In this document: positions 37,781 through 46,115 of the stretch, piece by piece
How positions within the stretch are numbered: the stretch's first letter is position 1
Layout: the number at the start of each line of letters is the position of its first letter
Origin: JAJDZL01 sp965200425
GTDB taxonomy: Bacteria; Pseudomonadota; Gammaproteobacteria; Arenicellales; JAJDZL01
DNA: 64,000 nt
Assembly (NCBI GenBank): GCA_965200425.1
Contig: CBDAUA010000004.1
Span: 372,001 to 436,000, forward strand
Reading direction: 5' to 3'
Made by a program: the position numbers and the translations under genes
The notes under the pieces: model-generated
What the model was told of the DNA's origin: nothing
What the model saw: only the letters and a program-made list of their open reading frames with translations
The model's database searches: none

Positions 37781-38287
37781 ATGGCTATTGATAATGTACG
37801 TGTTGGAGAATCTCTTGTCGGTGACGGCAACGAAGTCGCACACATCGACTTGATTATGGGACCGCGTGGTTCTGCTGTGGAAATGGCATTCTGTAATACC
37901 TTGTGTAATAACAAAGATGGTTTTACAAGTCTTTTGGCGGTTGCTTCGCCCAACGTACCTGCGAGGCCACACACTGTAATGTTTAACAAGGTTACGATGA
38001 AGGGTGCTAAACAAGCTGTACAAATGTTTGGTCCTGCTCAACGCGCAGTATCTATGGCTGTCATTGATAGTGTTGAAGATGGTACGATTCCAGCTGATGA
38101 AGCAGACGATTTGTTCGTTTGCGTCGGCGTATTCATTCATTGGGAAGCCGATGACGATGCAAAGATTCAAGACTACAACTATGAAGCTACAAAAGAAGCA
38201 ATTAAACGAGCTGTGACCGGTAGTCCTACTGCACAGGAAGTTATTGCACAGAAGGGTGCTTCTCATCCCTTTGCCGCCCACGATTAA
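37781..38287 (+). CDS. fae: Formaldehyde-activating enzyme
   Basis: 168 residues, the normal Fae length. It catalyses condensation of formaldehyde with tetrahydromethanopterin to methylene-H4MPT. Family blocks are clear: VGDGNEVAHIDLIMGPRGS with the active-site His, NNKDGFTSLLAV, KPHTVMFNKVT-like PHTVMFNKVTMK, MFGPAQ, and FIHWEADDDAKIQDYNYEAT. I start at ATG 37781, which has GGAGG 8 bp upstream; the open frame also offers an ATG at 37727 overlapping the citG stop. Fae is a marker of H4MPT-dependent formaldehyde oxidation or detoxification, uncommon outside methylotrophs and related bacteria. Confidence 0.97.
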   Translation: MAIDNVRVGESLVGDGNEVAHIDLIMGPRGSAVEMAFCNTLCNNKDGFTSLLAVASPNVPARPHTVMFNKVTMKGAKQAVQMFGPAQRAVSMAVIDSVEDGTIPADEADDLFVCVGVFIHWEADDDAKIQDYNYEATKEAIKRAVTGSPTAQEVIAQKGASHPFAAHD

Positions 38288-38305
38288 GTCATTCTTATGA
38301 GTCCC

Positions 38306-38333
38306 AAGTACCAGCATACATTTGCTGGTACTT
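38306..38333 (+). terminator. Hairpin after fae
   Basis: An 11-bp perfect stem (AAGTACCAGCA with TGCTGGTACTT) with a 6-nt loop lies 18 bp after the fae stop. There is no T-run, so it may be a Rho-assisted terminator or an mRNA-stabilising hairpin. Confidence 0.6.
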
Positions 38334-38537
38334 CACTCACTTCATTTCCCGCGCTGCGCATATATGGAACGAGTATGGGCGCACTCTTTCTTTAATAAAA
38401 TACTAGTTCGAATTTTTCTTTGTGACAAATTGGCGGATTTACTTCGAATGGTTCGCTATGTCGTTTGAAGGATTTAAGTTGTGTAATAATAGCGCAAGAC
38501 AATGAATGTTCAACAAGTCAAGAACTTGGGGAGAATA

Positions 38538-38936
38538 ATGATGTCCAACAAGCAAAGCGATAGACGACTCGACGAGACCTTTGATCAAGCAACGATTGAA
38601 CGACGATTGAAAGAAGAGTTACCACACTGGTACTACGAAAATGGATGGATTCGTCGCAGATATCGAACGATGGGCTGGAAAGGTACCCTGATGGTAATAA
38701 ACACGGTGGGACATCTTGCTGAAGTAGCATGGCACCATCCTGACCTTACGGCTTCTTATGCCTTTGTTATAGTCAAACTGAAAAATCATGCTGCAAAAGG
38801 TGTGACGGAAAAGGACTTCGAACTCGCCAAAAAGATCGAGCAGGTTGTGCATTGGCAACCGGGTTTAGAAGATGGTTCTTTAGAAGGCACTCCAACAGAT
38901 CAACGTTTTCGCTACATTCGTTACGATAAATCTTAA
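38538..38936 (+). CDS. Pterin-4a-carbinolamine dehydratase-like protein
   Basis: About 132 residues from ATG 38538, chosen for GGGGAG just upstream; an ATG at 38502 has no Shine-Dalgarno. The PCD signature is present: VAWHHPDLTASYAFVIVKL (~64-82) followed by GVTEKDFELAKKIE. PCD/PhhB enzymes dehydrate 4a-hydroxypterins. No phenylalanine hydroxylase is near, and its position between fae and folK-folP suggests a role in pterin metabolism linked to H4MPT or folate. It lies 24 bp before the next gene. Confidence 0.83.
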   Translation: MMSNKQSDRRLDETFDQATIERRLKEELPHWYYENGWIRRRYRTMGWKGTLMVINTVGHLAEVAWHHPDLTASYAFVIVKLKNHAAKGVTEKDFELAKKIEQVVHWQPGLEDGSLEGTPTDQRFRYIRYDKS

Positions 38937-38960
38937 TTTAAGCTTTGTCGACGATTCGAC

Positions 38961-40292
38961 ATGGCTCAGAAAGTTGAGATTGTTTTAAGTTGCGGATCTA
39001 ATTTCGGCGATCGTCGTAAGAATCTCGCTTCCGGTTTGTTTAGCCTGAAGCAAATCGAGCTACACGATATTCAAGTATCCCCAGTAGTCGAATCCCCAGC
39101 CGAACTACCGCTTGGATGTCCTTCAGACTGGAATAAACCGTACCTAAATTTAATCGTTAGAGGAGCGACATATCTCGACTTCGAATCGGTTTGCCGAACC
39201 ACTAAGGAGATTCAAAGACAGCTTGGGCGACGAAAGATCTCCAAATGGGAGCCCAGAAGTCTAGATATAGATATTATTTGCTGGGACCAGGAGCCCGTTC
39301 AGAGCAATGGGAAATCGATTCCAGATCCGGGAACCTTCAAACGTCCCTTTGTACTATCTCCACTTGTGCATTTGGATCCAGGGTTTCGATTACCGTTCGA
39401 TCCGGAAATTACCGCTTTAAATTTTAGTAATTCGTCGTCTGTTGAATTTCACATTCCTTTGTGGATGGGAATCATCAATGTAACTCCAGACTCTTTTTCA
39501 GACGGTGGTCAGCACATGGACTTACGTTCGATTGAAAAAACTGCAAATAACATGATTTCACATGGAGTTCATATCATTGATGTCGGAGCTGAGTCGACGC
39601 GACCGAAAGCAACGTCAATTGAAGCCGATGAAGAGTGGAAACGACTGGAGCCAGTCATTGACCTGATAAAAGGTATGATTGATCAGGTGGAATTCGGCCC
39701 GTCGATTAGTATCGATACTTATCATCCGGAGACCGCTAAAAAATCCTTGTTGAAAGGAGTAGATATCATCAATGATGTAGGAGGATTGCAATCTGAACAA
39801 ATGTGTGCAATCGCCCGAGAGAGTCAGAAACTATTCATTGCAATGCATAGTGTAACGGTGCCGGTCGACCCTAAGATCAGTATTGATCCGGCGACGGACG
39901 CCGTTGAATTATTTGAAAATTGGGTCAAGAAAAGCCAGATCCTGTGGGATGAAAGTCAATTGGATCGTTCTCAAATCATCATTGATCCTGGAATTGGATT
40001 TGGTAAAAGCAGTCTACAAAACTTACATCTGATGCGTTCGACTCGCCAGTTACGTCAGCTTGGACATCGGGTTTTAATCGGCCACTCCAGAAAACGCTTC
40101 ATGAAGTCTTTTTCAAATTTTAAAACCCCAGAATTGGATCTTGAAACCATTGGTGCTTCACTACAGATGTGCTCTCAGCGGGTTGACATATTGCGGGTTC
40201 ACAACATCGAGGCGAACTTACGTGCCTACCTAAGTTGGGCACACCTGATGAAAAATCAGTTTGAATCTAAACCAGTCGATCTTCTTCGATAG
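38961..40292 (+). CDS. folKP: Bifunctional HPPK-DHPS (FolK-FolP fusion)
   Basis: 443 residues. The N-terminal hydroxymethyl-dihydropterin pyrophosphokinase has CGSNFGDRRKNL and WEPRSLDIDI. The C-terminal dihydropteroate synthase begins at about 169, with GIINVTPDSFSDGG, GAESTRPKA, SIDTYHPE and IDPGIGFGKS. Both catalytic halves look complete. The pair makes dihydropteroate from hydroxymethyl-dihydropterin and p-aminobenzoate. Such fusions are usual in eukaryotes but scattered in bacteria. Within an H4MPT cluster it could serve folate, H4MPT, or both. Its end overlaps the convergent DUF447 gene by 37 bp. Confidence 0.92.
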   Translation: MAQKVEIVLSCGSNFGDRRKNLASGLFSLKQIELHDIQVSPVVESPAELPLGCPSDWNKPYLNLIVRGATYLDFESVCRTTKEIQRQLGRRKISKWEPRSLDIDIICWDQEPVQSNGKSIPDPGTFKRPFVLSPLVHLDPGFRLPFDPEITALNFSNSSSVEFHIPLWMGIINVTPDSFSDGGQHMDLRSIEKTANNMISHGVHIIDVGAESTRPKATSIEADEEWKRLEPVIDLIKGMIDQVEFGPSISIDTYHPETAKKSLLKGVDIINDVGGLQSEQMCAIARESQKLFIAMHSVTVPVDPKISIDPATDAVELFENWVKKSQILWDESQLDRSQIIIDPGIGFGKSSLQNLHLMRSTRQLRQLGHRVLIGHSRKRFMKSFSNFKTPELDLETIGASLQMCSQRVDILRVHNIEANLRAYLSWAHLMKNQFESKPVDLLR

Positions 40293-40831
40293 TCTGAAAC
40301 TGCATCAACGAGCCACTGCCAAGCTTCTTTTTCATTTTTACCTGCGGTTTTTTCAACAGCAATCGAAAGGTATTCCAACTCTGAATCAATTTTTTTCGCC
40401 GGTAGCATATGTACTCGACTGTACAAGATTGCGGCTTCGAGTATAGCAGCCTGTGAGCGATTGAAACCTAGAAAGGGTCTTATCGTTTCGCGAAATACTT
40501 CAGACAGGTATACTTTTGGTCGTAATACGTCGTCGACGATTTTTTCGACAATGAGTTCTTGGTACCAAAGTGCTGAATCCAACCGTCGGCCTTTGATTGA
40601 TTGCGTCGCTCGCATTGGCCAGTTGTAGCGTCCAGTCAGACACCCAGCATAGACGCGAACATCATCAGTTACGTTGACGACAGCGGTTCCGGTCGTTTGT
40701 AAATTTTCCAAAGTTTGAGAAGGCTTGAATGGTGCGATTAGGACACGATCATTTTGATAGCGAATTCCCATAGGAGCGATGTGAACGTATCCATTTTGAT
40801 TGATTGTCGTAACGATTACTTCATAAATCAT
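40256..40831 (-). CDS. DUF447 family protein of the H4MPT gene set
   Basis: 191 residues. IYEVIVTTINQNGYVHIAPMGI at the N-terminus, then the split-barrel flavin-binding-like fold with VVNVTDDVRVYAG and GFNRSQAAILEAAILYSRV, match DUF447. This family is shared by methanogens and bacteria with the H4MPT pathway. The precise step is unsettled; a role in H4MPT or cofactor synthesis is assumed from its co-occurrence. It lies 11 bp downstream of the DUF6513 gene and is the last gene of the minus-strand operon. Confidence 0.85.
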   Translation of the reverse strand: MIYEVIVTTINQNGYVHIAPMGIRYQNDRVLIAPFKPSQTLENLQTTGTAVVNVTDDVRVYAGCLTGRYNWPMRATQSIKGRRLDSALWYQELIVEKIVDDVLRPKVYLSEVFRETIRPFLGFNRSQAAILEAAILYSRVHMLPAKKIDSELEYLSIAVEKTAGKNEKEAWQWLVDAVSDYRRRSTGLDSN

Positions 40832-40842
40832 TTTTTTGCTTC

Positions 40843-42231
40843 CTACGACTTGGCTTTATGCAATGTCGTACCAATAGGATCAACTTCGTCTCCCACAAGC
40901 TCGGGTTCGGTGAGACAACCCCAATTTAGCATGCGGTCTTGTAGATAACGTTTTCCTAGCAGCCAAGCAATTTGAGCGCGAGCCAGCTCGACTCCGAGAT
41001 AAAAAGCGTGAGAAGCGTCATCGTCTAAGGTTAGGTTTGGATACAAGTCAAAAGGATCTGTCGCTTCAAACAGTCCATTTCGGTTGAAAATGTGCAAGCC
41101 TTCTTCGCTCACTTGAATTCTGAAGCTAGGGTCTCTAATCTGTTTCGCGAGCTCTCGAATTTCATCTGCTGTCGACGGGTAAGGTTTCTTTTCATGTAGT
41201 GCGAGTAATCCATCACTGTAACCCCTAGGTAAACTTGAATCTGCCTTCGCCGCGAACATGATTCGACGAGCAAGGTCAGCCTCTGCCACGGCCGTACAAG
41301 CATGACGACTAACTTGTGTCGTAAGAATTGCTGCCGCATCTAATTCAGAGGCCAGTCCTAGTAGCATCGCAGTCATACCGATCGTATCGGAATCAGTCAG
41401 CTCGGTTAAATTCCCAGTGCCGATCATAATTGGTACTTCGGGATAGCGTTGTCGCAACTCATAGTACTGTACAATCGATTTTGTCAGCCCAAAATGAATT
41501 GGATTGAGTATTGAGTCCGCTAAGAATTCCCTACCGCTCGGTGCTATGTGCTCGATCGTTGTATACAAAGATTCTATGCCCAAACCATCCTCAGGGATTA
41601 ACACAGGTGTACTTTCGACTTCATCGGCGATCCACAATGATTTCTCTGAAAGACTGAGCAAGTAGTTTGCTCCGGCTTGACCACCACGTAACAACTCCTG
41701 GTCATTTAGGGAGTCTACACTGGTTTGAAAACCTTCCGAGTTGAGAGTTTGAATGGTTTCTTCTAAGTGAGGAAACTCTCTCCCCGGCAAACAACCAATG
41801 TCGATTACATTCGCACCTGCATTTTTATAGGCGTCTGCTTTTTGAAGAATTCGATCGATTGATAAATCCGGTGCATCGACGATTTCAGCAAATATCTTTA
41901 CAGAGTAAAGATTCAAAGGGTTTCTTTGAGCAGGAGATCCAAAATATTCGGGTAAATCTTTAAGATCGATAGGGCCTCTTACAACATCGACTCCGTAAAA
42001 ATTGCTAAGGTCTTCTATATTACCCGCGCAAAGACCTGGAAGCATGATTTGGTTACAATCACCGGCATTTGGTAGTCGACGTTGCACCATTTTAGCAGTG
42101 ATAAGTGCCGCGACACTAACCCCCAATTGTTTGATCTCATAATCAAAATCTTTGGAATCAATGGTTTCAAGAATGCGTCGAAGGCTCGCTTCTGCCAACC
42201 GTCCTGTTATAAAGAGGATTCGTGAAGACAT
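40843..42231 (-). CDS. DUF6513 / dihydropteroate-synthase-like protein of the H4MPT gene set
   Basis: 462 residues. The N-terminal ~110 residues (SSRILFITGRLAEASLRRIL) match the DUF6513 module. The middle is a TIM-barrel related to dihydropteroate synthases (ANVIDIGCLPGREFPHL, TSVDSLNDQELLRGGQAGA, MIGTGNLTELTDSDTIGM). Archaeal and methylotroph homologues are thought to condense the pterin with the aminobenzoate-ribitol part of H4MPT, replacing FolP in that pathway. It overlaps the upstream flavoprotein gene by 25 bp. Confidence 0.87.
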   Translation of the reverse strand: MSSRILFITGRLAEASLRRILETIDSKDFDYEIKQLGVSVAALITAKMVQRRLPNAGDCNQIMLPGLCAGNIEDLSNFYGVDVVRGPIDLKDLPEYFGSPAQRNPLNLYSVKIFAEIVDAPDLSIDRILQKADAYKNAGANVIDIGCLPGREFPHLEETIQTLNSEGFQTSVDSLNDQELLRGGQAGANYLLSLSEKSLWIADEVESTPVLIPEDGLGIESLYTTIEHIAPSGREFLADSILNPIHFGLTKSIVQYYELRQRYPEVPIMIGTGNLTELTDSDTIGMTAMLLGLASELDAAAILTTQVSRHACTAVAEADLARRIMFAAKADSSLPRGYSDGLLALHEKKPYPSTADEIRELAKQIRDPSFRIQVSEEGLHIFNRNGLFEATDPFDLYPNLTLDDDASHAFYLGVELARAQIAWLLGKRYLQDRMLNWGCLTEPELVGDEVDPIGTTLHKAKS

Positions 42232-42767
42232 TCCATACGATTTGAAACCGCTTGTCGCAGTGTATCCATATCGGTAACCAAAGTTGTATTTTCAAATTCA
42301 CCGATTTTTCTCGAACATTCAAGATCGATCTTGCGTGGGTAGACAGTCACCATTTGTCCTGGTGCCGGCGTTATGACAACCGGTTCAGTATCACATGCAT
42401 AAACAATGATGGGCATTTGACATTTCCCTGCTTGCGCAAATACATTGGTGACAAGAGTGTCAGAAATACCGGCTACACACTTCGCCACGGTGTTGGATGT
42501 TGCTGGTGCAACGATAAGAGTATGGTAGTTACTTCCGTAAAGCTGACCGACGGGTACAGCGCTTGCAGTCGAGTCATGGAACATTCTGATTCCAGCTTTA
42601 CGCAGTCGCTCAATGTACTTGTACATAATCAGAACTTCTTCTACCGCACGGCTTAAAAATAAATCCACTCCTTGAAGTCCCAGTAAAAAATCCAAGCACT
42701 CTTTCAGGTCGTGCCCTGAACCCGTAAGTGCCCATGCAAATCGTGCTCGTTTGTATTTTCGAGGCAT
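42207..42767 (-). CDS. Flavoprotein, DmrB/AfpA-type dihydromethanopterin reductase-like
   Basis: About 186 residues of the flavodoxin-like flavoprotein family (PF02441-type). It has WALTGSGHDLKECLDFLLGL at the N-terminus, VAPATSNTVAKCVAGISDTL (~96-115) for FMN binding, and ITPAPGQMV. Methanosarcina DmrB and methylotroph AfpA share this pattern and sit with H4MPT genes; DmrB reduces dihydromethanopterin to H4MPT. ATG 42767 is preferred, with AAGGCG upstream. The longer frame from 42821 would overlap bepA's end. The reaction is assigned by analogy. Confidence 0.82.
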   Translation of the reverse strand: MPRKYKRARFAWALTGSGHDLKECLDFLLGLQGVDLFLSRAVEEVLIMYKYIERLRKAGIRMFHDSTASAVPVGQLYGSNYHTLIVAPATSNTVAKCVAGISDTLVTNVFAQAGKCQMPIIVYACDTEPVVITPAPGQMVTVYPRKIDLECSRKIGEFENTTLVTDMDTLRQAVSNRMECLHESSL

Positions 42768-42799
42768 TTCTTGCGCCTTTTTGTCGCAGTTGAATTTAG

Positions 42800-44242
42800 C
42801 TAAAGCTGAAGTGTTCGCCAAACGAGTTCGTTTTGAACGATTTGTTGCTTTGCTCTGGCGATTTCGGCGTCATATGTATCAACTGCATGTCCTTCTGCAG
42901 TCTTTAGTTGTTTTAAAGCGACTTCCAAATGTCCCAATTGAAAGTAATAATTGGCTTGTGAAATATAAGAATTAAACATATCTCCATTGAGGTGCGCAAT
43001 TCGAGCCTGTAGTCGATGTAGCGTTCCATATTTCGAAAAATTTCGAATGTGTTTTCGAATGAAACGATAGGCTTCCTCATTTTGGCCAGAATTTAACAGA
43101 GCTAGTGAATACATTTCAACAAGTGCTGGATCGATATTTGAAGCCGAGGCGAGACTACTAAGCATTTGAACAGCTTGACTTGCATTACCATGGTTGATTT
43201 CTGTTTCCGCTGCTGCTAGCAGCAGCCATCGATTGCCGGGATTTTGCTGAATTAGCTCTCTAAATTGGGAGCGAGCAGCGTCTAGCTTATTTTGTTTTAG
43301 AAGAGCCAGTGCGTATCCATATTGGTTCGCAACTTTTTCAATACCTTGAGATTTCGAAATTTTATCCTTGATAATTATTTCGCTTCGAAGCGGATGCCAG
43401 TCATAAAGCACATGATTCCGTGCTTTGGCAAAATGAAAGTCGATAGAAGAGTGATCCTTTGCATGTTGTTTATATCGATTCACGCGTGCTTCAAAACTAG
43501 CGATTCTTTCTTGTGTAACTGGGTGAGTATTATGGATATTAGTTTGACGTAATCCTCTTTCTCGAATCGATTTCTCCAAGGCCTTCATGAATTCAACAGC
43601 ATGCATAGGATGATAGTTCGCTGCCAATAGAATTCGTAATCCAACTGCATCCGCTTCTCGTTCATAAGCGAGAGTGTAATCGATAATTGATTCAACGCCT
43701 GCTGCATGACCCGCGGTTGCAAGAGCCAAACCCTCTTCACCGCCTACTGATATTCCAACCAAGAACGAAAGTAATGACGTTAGGTTTGCTGCCTTCGAAT
43801 CTTCAAGTAAACGCGTCAAATGCTTTTGTTTGTGATGTGCCAATTCGTGGGCGATAACGGATGCTAACTCGCCTTCATGCCTAACCAGTGATATGGTTCC
43901 AGTGTTGACGAAAAATGAAGCACCTGGTGCTGCAAATGCATTGATCCTAGAATCTGCCAACACATAGTAACGCATTGCTTCATAGTCCATTTTCGCAGCT
44001 TTGGCAAGTTTTTCCGATAAAGCATTGATATAGGTAATCAGCTGTAAATCTTCGGAAAACTGATTATTTTTGTAAACTAGTGAGATGAAGTGTCGTCCCT
44101 TTCGTTCTAGAGTCTTTCCTTCGAGCGACTTAGCGGTTTGAGCACTAGAGTACTGACATACCAAAAGTGCAAATACCGTACAGACAAGCAGGACGTAGTG
44201 CTTCAATTTTCTTGCACTGAATTTGAATCTGATGTTCATCAA
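42800..44242 (-). CDS. bepA: M48 family metalloprotease with TPRs (BepA/YfgC-like)
   Basis: 480 residues. A signal peptide (~1-35; VLLVCTVFALLVCQYSSAQ) targets it to the periplasm. The zinc site is HELAHHKQKH (~137-146), with a downstream Glu in YEREADAVG (~203-211). The C-terminal half is tetratricopeptide repeats. This is the layout of BepA, which promotes assembly or degradation of outer-membrane proteins such as LptD. It is the promoter-proximal gene of the run bepA-flavoprotein-DUF6513-DUF447. Confidence 0.92.
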   Translation of the reverse strand: MMNIRFKFSARKLKHYVLLVCTVFALLVCQYSSAQTAKSLEGKTLERKGRHFISLVYKNNQFSEDLQLITYINALSEKLAKAAKMDYEAMRYYVLADSRINAFAAPGASFFVNTGTISLVRHEGELASVIAHELAHHKQKHLTRLLEDSKAANLTSLLSFLVGISVGGEEGLALATAGHAAGVESIIDYTLAYEREADAVGLRILLAANYHPMHAVEFMKALEKSIRERGLRQTNIHNTHPVTQERIASFEARVNRYKQHAKDHSSIDFHFAKARNHVLYDWHPLRSEIIIKDKISKSQGIEKVANQYGYALALLKQNKLDAARSQFRELIQQNPGNRWLLLAAAETEINHGNASQAVQMLSSLASASNIDPALVEMYSLALLNSGQNEEAYRFIRKHIRNFSKYGTLHRLQARIAHLNGDMFNSYISQANYYFQLGHLEVALKQLKTAEGHAVDTYDAEIARAKQQIVQNELVWRTLQL

Positions 44243-44617
44243 CTAGATTTCACGAGCGGCGATTGAGAAAGTTCGATTTGTTTGAGCAATATCTTCATTT
44301 TAACAATATGCAAATCACCATCGACTGTCAATTTTGTGCAGAAATAGTCTATCGCCGAGCTAGTGCATTTCGCTAGTATTTGAAATAACAACACTGCTGA
44401 AAATAGACCTACCCAAAGGGGATCCAGAAAGCTGTCAAGTTTGAAAGAAAGTCGATTTTCCTATAACGAAGAAGAACAATTGAAAAGATGTAGATGTTCT
44501 CGCACAAATTTGTTTGGAAAATCATTGATTCGGTAAAATTAGAACATTACCTAGACCTATTGAACTCATCTACGTCGCTTTTCGGACGAAAGTCCGAGGC
44601 AATAGCACCATCGCAAT
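44243..44617. promoter_or_regulatory. Divergent spacer between bepA and dsrE, with a 5'-leader hairpin
   Basis: 375 bases with no supported gene. Just before dsrE, at 44582-44597, a 6-bp stem (TCGGAC/GTCCGA) closes a GAAA tetraloop. It lies 21 bases upstream of the ATG, where it could affect translation. The dsrE start lacks an evident Shine-Dalgarno. Confidence 0.45.
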
Positions 44618-45010
44618 ATGAAATTCAATCTCCTCATCAAGGAAGGACCCTACACTCATCAAGCATCAGATTCTGCATATCAGTTTGCAAAAGCAGCATT
44701 ATGTTTAGGGCACGAAGTGGTAAGGGTGTTTTTTTACCATGACGGAGTCTATAACGCGAGTCGATTGAGTGCTCCTCCCGTTGATGACCGAAATATAACG
44801 AAGCGCTGGGTGGAATTGGCAGAACAACATAATCTTGATCTTGCAATTTGCATCGCTGCTGCCTTGCGTCGCGGTGTCCTTGATACGGAATCTGCTCGTC
44901 GTTACGGAAAAGATGTTTCCAATATCGAGCCACGGTTTAAGGTGGCTGGGGTAGGTTACTTTATCGAAGGCAGCATAATAGCGGATCGAACACTGGTATT
45001 CGGTGATTGA
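44618..45010 (+). CDS. dsrE: DsrE/TusD-type sulfurtransferase subunit
   Basis: 130 residues of the DsrE/DsrF fold. The active Cys is Cys78 in LAICIAAALRRGVLD, the same position as in DsrE/TusD. N-terminal IKEGPYTHQASDSAYQFAKA also matches. DsrE2F2H2 relays persulfide sulfur to DsrC in sulfur oxidizers, and TusBCD does so for tRNA 2-thiolation. It is the first gene of dsrEFHCMK. The presence of dsrM and dsrK argues for the Dsr-type role. Confidence 0.92.
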   Translation: MKFNLLIKEGPYTHQASDSAYQFAKAALCLGHEVVRVFFYHDGVYNASRLSAPPVDDRNITKRWVELAEQHNLDLAICIAAALRRGVLDTESARRYGKDVSNIEPRFKVAGVGYFIEGSIIADRTLVFGD

Positions 45011-45022
45011 TTCTCAACGGAT

Positions 45023-45415
45023 ATGGTTCCCGTCCGAAAAAAGTTTATGTATATCAATCGCCGAGCGCCCTATGGCTCAATCTATGGGTTGGAGTCACTT
45101 GACGTAGTTCTTGCTGGTGCGGCGTTTGAACAGGAAGTTTGCTTGGCATTTATAGATGACGGTGTGTATCAATTGAAGCGTAGTCAACAGCCATCCGTGT
45201 TAGGGATGAAGCACTACACTCGTACATTCGGTGCATTGGTGGATTTCGAAGTGAATTCAGTTTATGTCGAAGAAGAATCAATGAATGCTCGCGGTTTGAA
45301 GAAGACTGATCTCTTGGAAATTCAACTTGATGACCAAAGTAATGCAGTTAAGATCGTATCCACCCAGGAGCTGACTCAATTAATTCAGCAGCAAGACATC
45401 ATCCTTCAATTTTGA
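45023..45415 (+). CDS. dsrF: DsrF/TusC-type subunit
   Basis: 130 residues. FMYINRRAPYGSIYGLESLDVVLAGAAFE and the downstream FIDDGVYQL are typical of DsrF/TusC. It forms the structural partner of DsrE and DsrH in the heterohexamer. No catalytic Cys is needed. The gene lies 12 bp after dsrE. An ATG at 45047 is an alternative start. Confidence 0.9.
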   Translation: MVPVRKKFMYINRRAPYGSIYGLESLDVVLAGAAFEQEVCLAFIDDGVYQLKRSQQPSVLGMKHYTRTFGALVDFEVNSVYVEEESMNARGLKKTDLLEIQLDDQSNAVKIVSTQELTQLIQQQDIILQF

Positions 45416-45423
45416 GTCTAGCC

Positions 45424-45726
45424 ATGTTGCACACAATCAATAAGTCCCCATTCGAAAAATCAACTCTCTTTAGTTGTTTTAGAATCGCTGACTTAGGTAG
45501 TGACATTTTGCTGATTGAAGACGGAGTGTATGCCGCAATGATGAACACCCAATTTGAGGATGAAATTCGCGAGTGCTTAGACAAATTCCAACTTTACGTG
45601 CTAGATCTTGACCTCCAATGTCGAGGTATACAGCATTCGGAATTGATCCCTGGAATCGAAACAGTCAATTACGAAGGATTTGTACAATTGGCTGTTAAGA
45701 ATGATTCGGTACATTGTTGGTTGTAA
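45424..45726 (+). CDS. dsrH: DsrH/TusB-type subunit
   Basis: 100 residues from ATG 45424, chosen because the family begins MLHT-x-x-x-SP; the longer frame begins at a TTG overlapping dsrF. Cys18 (LFSCFR) aligns with the functional N-terminal Cys of DsrH, and LIEDGVYAA is the family motif. Third subunit of the DsrEFH sulfur-relay complex. Confidence 0.9.
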   Translation: MLHTINKSPFEKSTLFSCFRIADLGSDILLIEDGVYAAMMNTQFEDEIRECLDKFQLYVLDLDLQCRGIQHSELIPGIETVNYEGFVQLAVKNDSVHCWL

Positions 45727-45740
45727 GCGAGAAAGAACAG

Positions 45741-46073
45741 ATGACAATTGAATTCAATGGAAAAACTTATCAAACAGATGAAGAAGGCTTTCTATCAAAT
45801 CCGGAAGAATGGTCGACCGAATTGGCAGAGCAAATGGCGGCAGACGATAATTGCCAATTAAGTTCAGAACATTGGGTAGCGATTGAAATATTACGAGAAT
45901 ACTATGCTAAATTCGAGATTGCTCCACCAGTAAGAGTATTGGTTCGCCAAATGGGCAAACGACTTGGTAAGGAAAAAGGCAATAGCCCATATATGTACAA
46001 ATTATTTCCCTATGGACCTGCGAAACAAGCTTGTCGCTACGCAGGGCTGCCAAAGCCGACAGGTTGCATTTAG
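45741..46073 (+). CDS. dsrC: DsrC sulfur-carrier protein
   Basis: 110 residues from ATG 45741. Both conserved cysteines of true DsrC are present on the C-terminal arm: Cys98 (KQACRYAG) and penultimate Cys109 (KPTGCI). This allows intramolecular disulfide or trisulfide chemistry; TusE-only proteins keep just the last one. DsrC takes sulfur from DsrEFH and is the substrate of DsrMK. The C-terminal block LFPYGPAKQACR is diagnostic. Confidence 0.94.
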   Translation: MTIEFNGKTYQTDEEGFLSNPEEWSTELAEQMAADDNCQLSSEHWVAIEILREYYAKFEIAPPVRVLVRQMGKRLGKEKGNSPYMYKLFPYGPAKQACRYAGLPKPTGCI

Positions 46074-46115
46074 GCTGTATTTAGATTACTTTTCCTCGAT
46101 CTCAGTGACAGTGCA

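Noticed and set aside
44582..44597. GACGAAAGTCCG resembling an RNase P RNA core motif
   Set aside because: It is a simple tetraloop hairpin; no RNase P helices surround it and the spacer is too short for rnpB.
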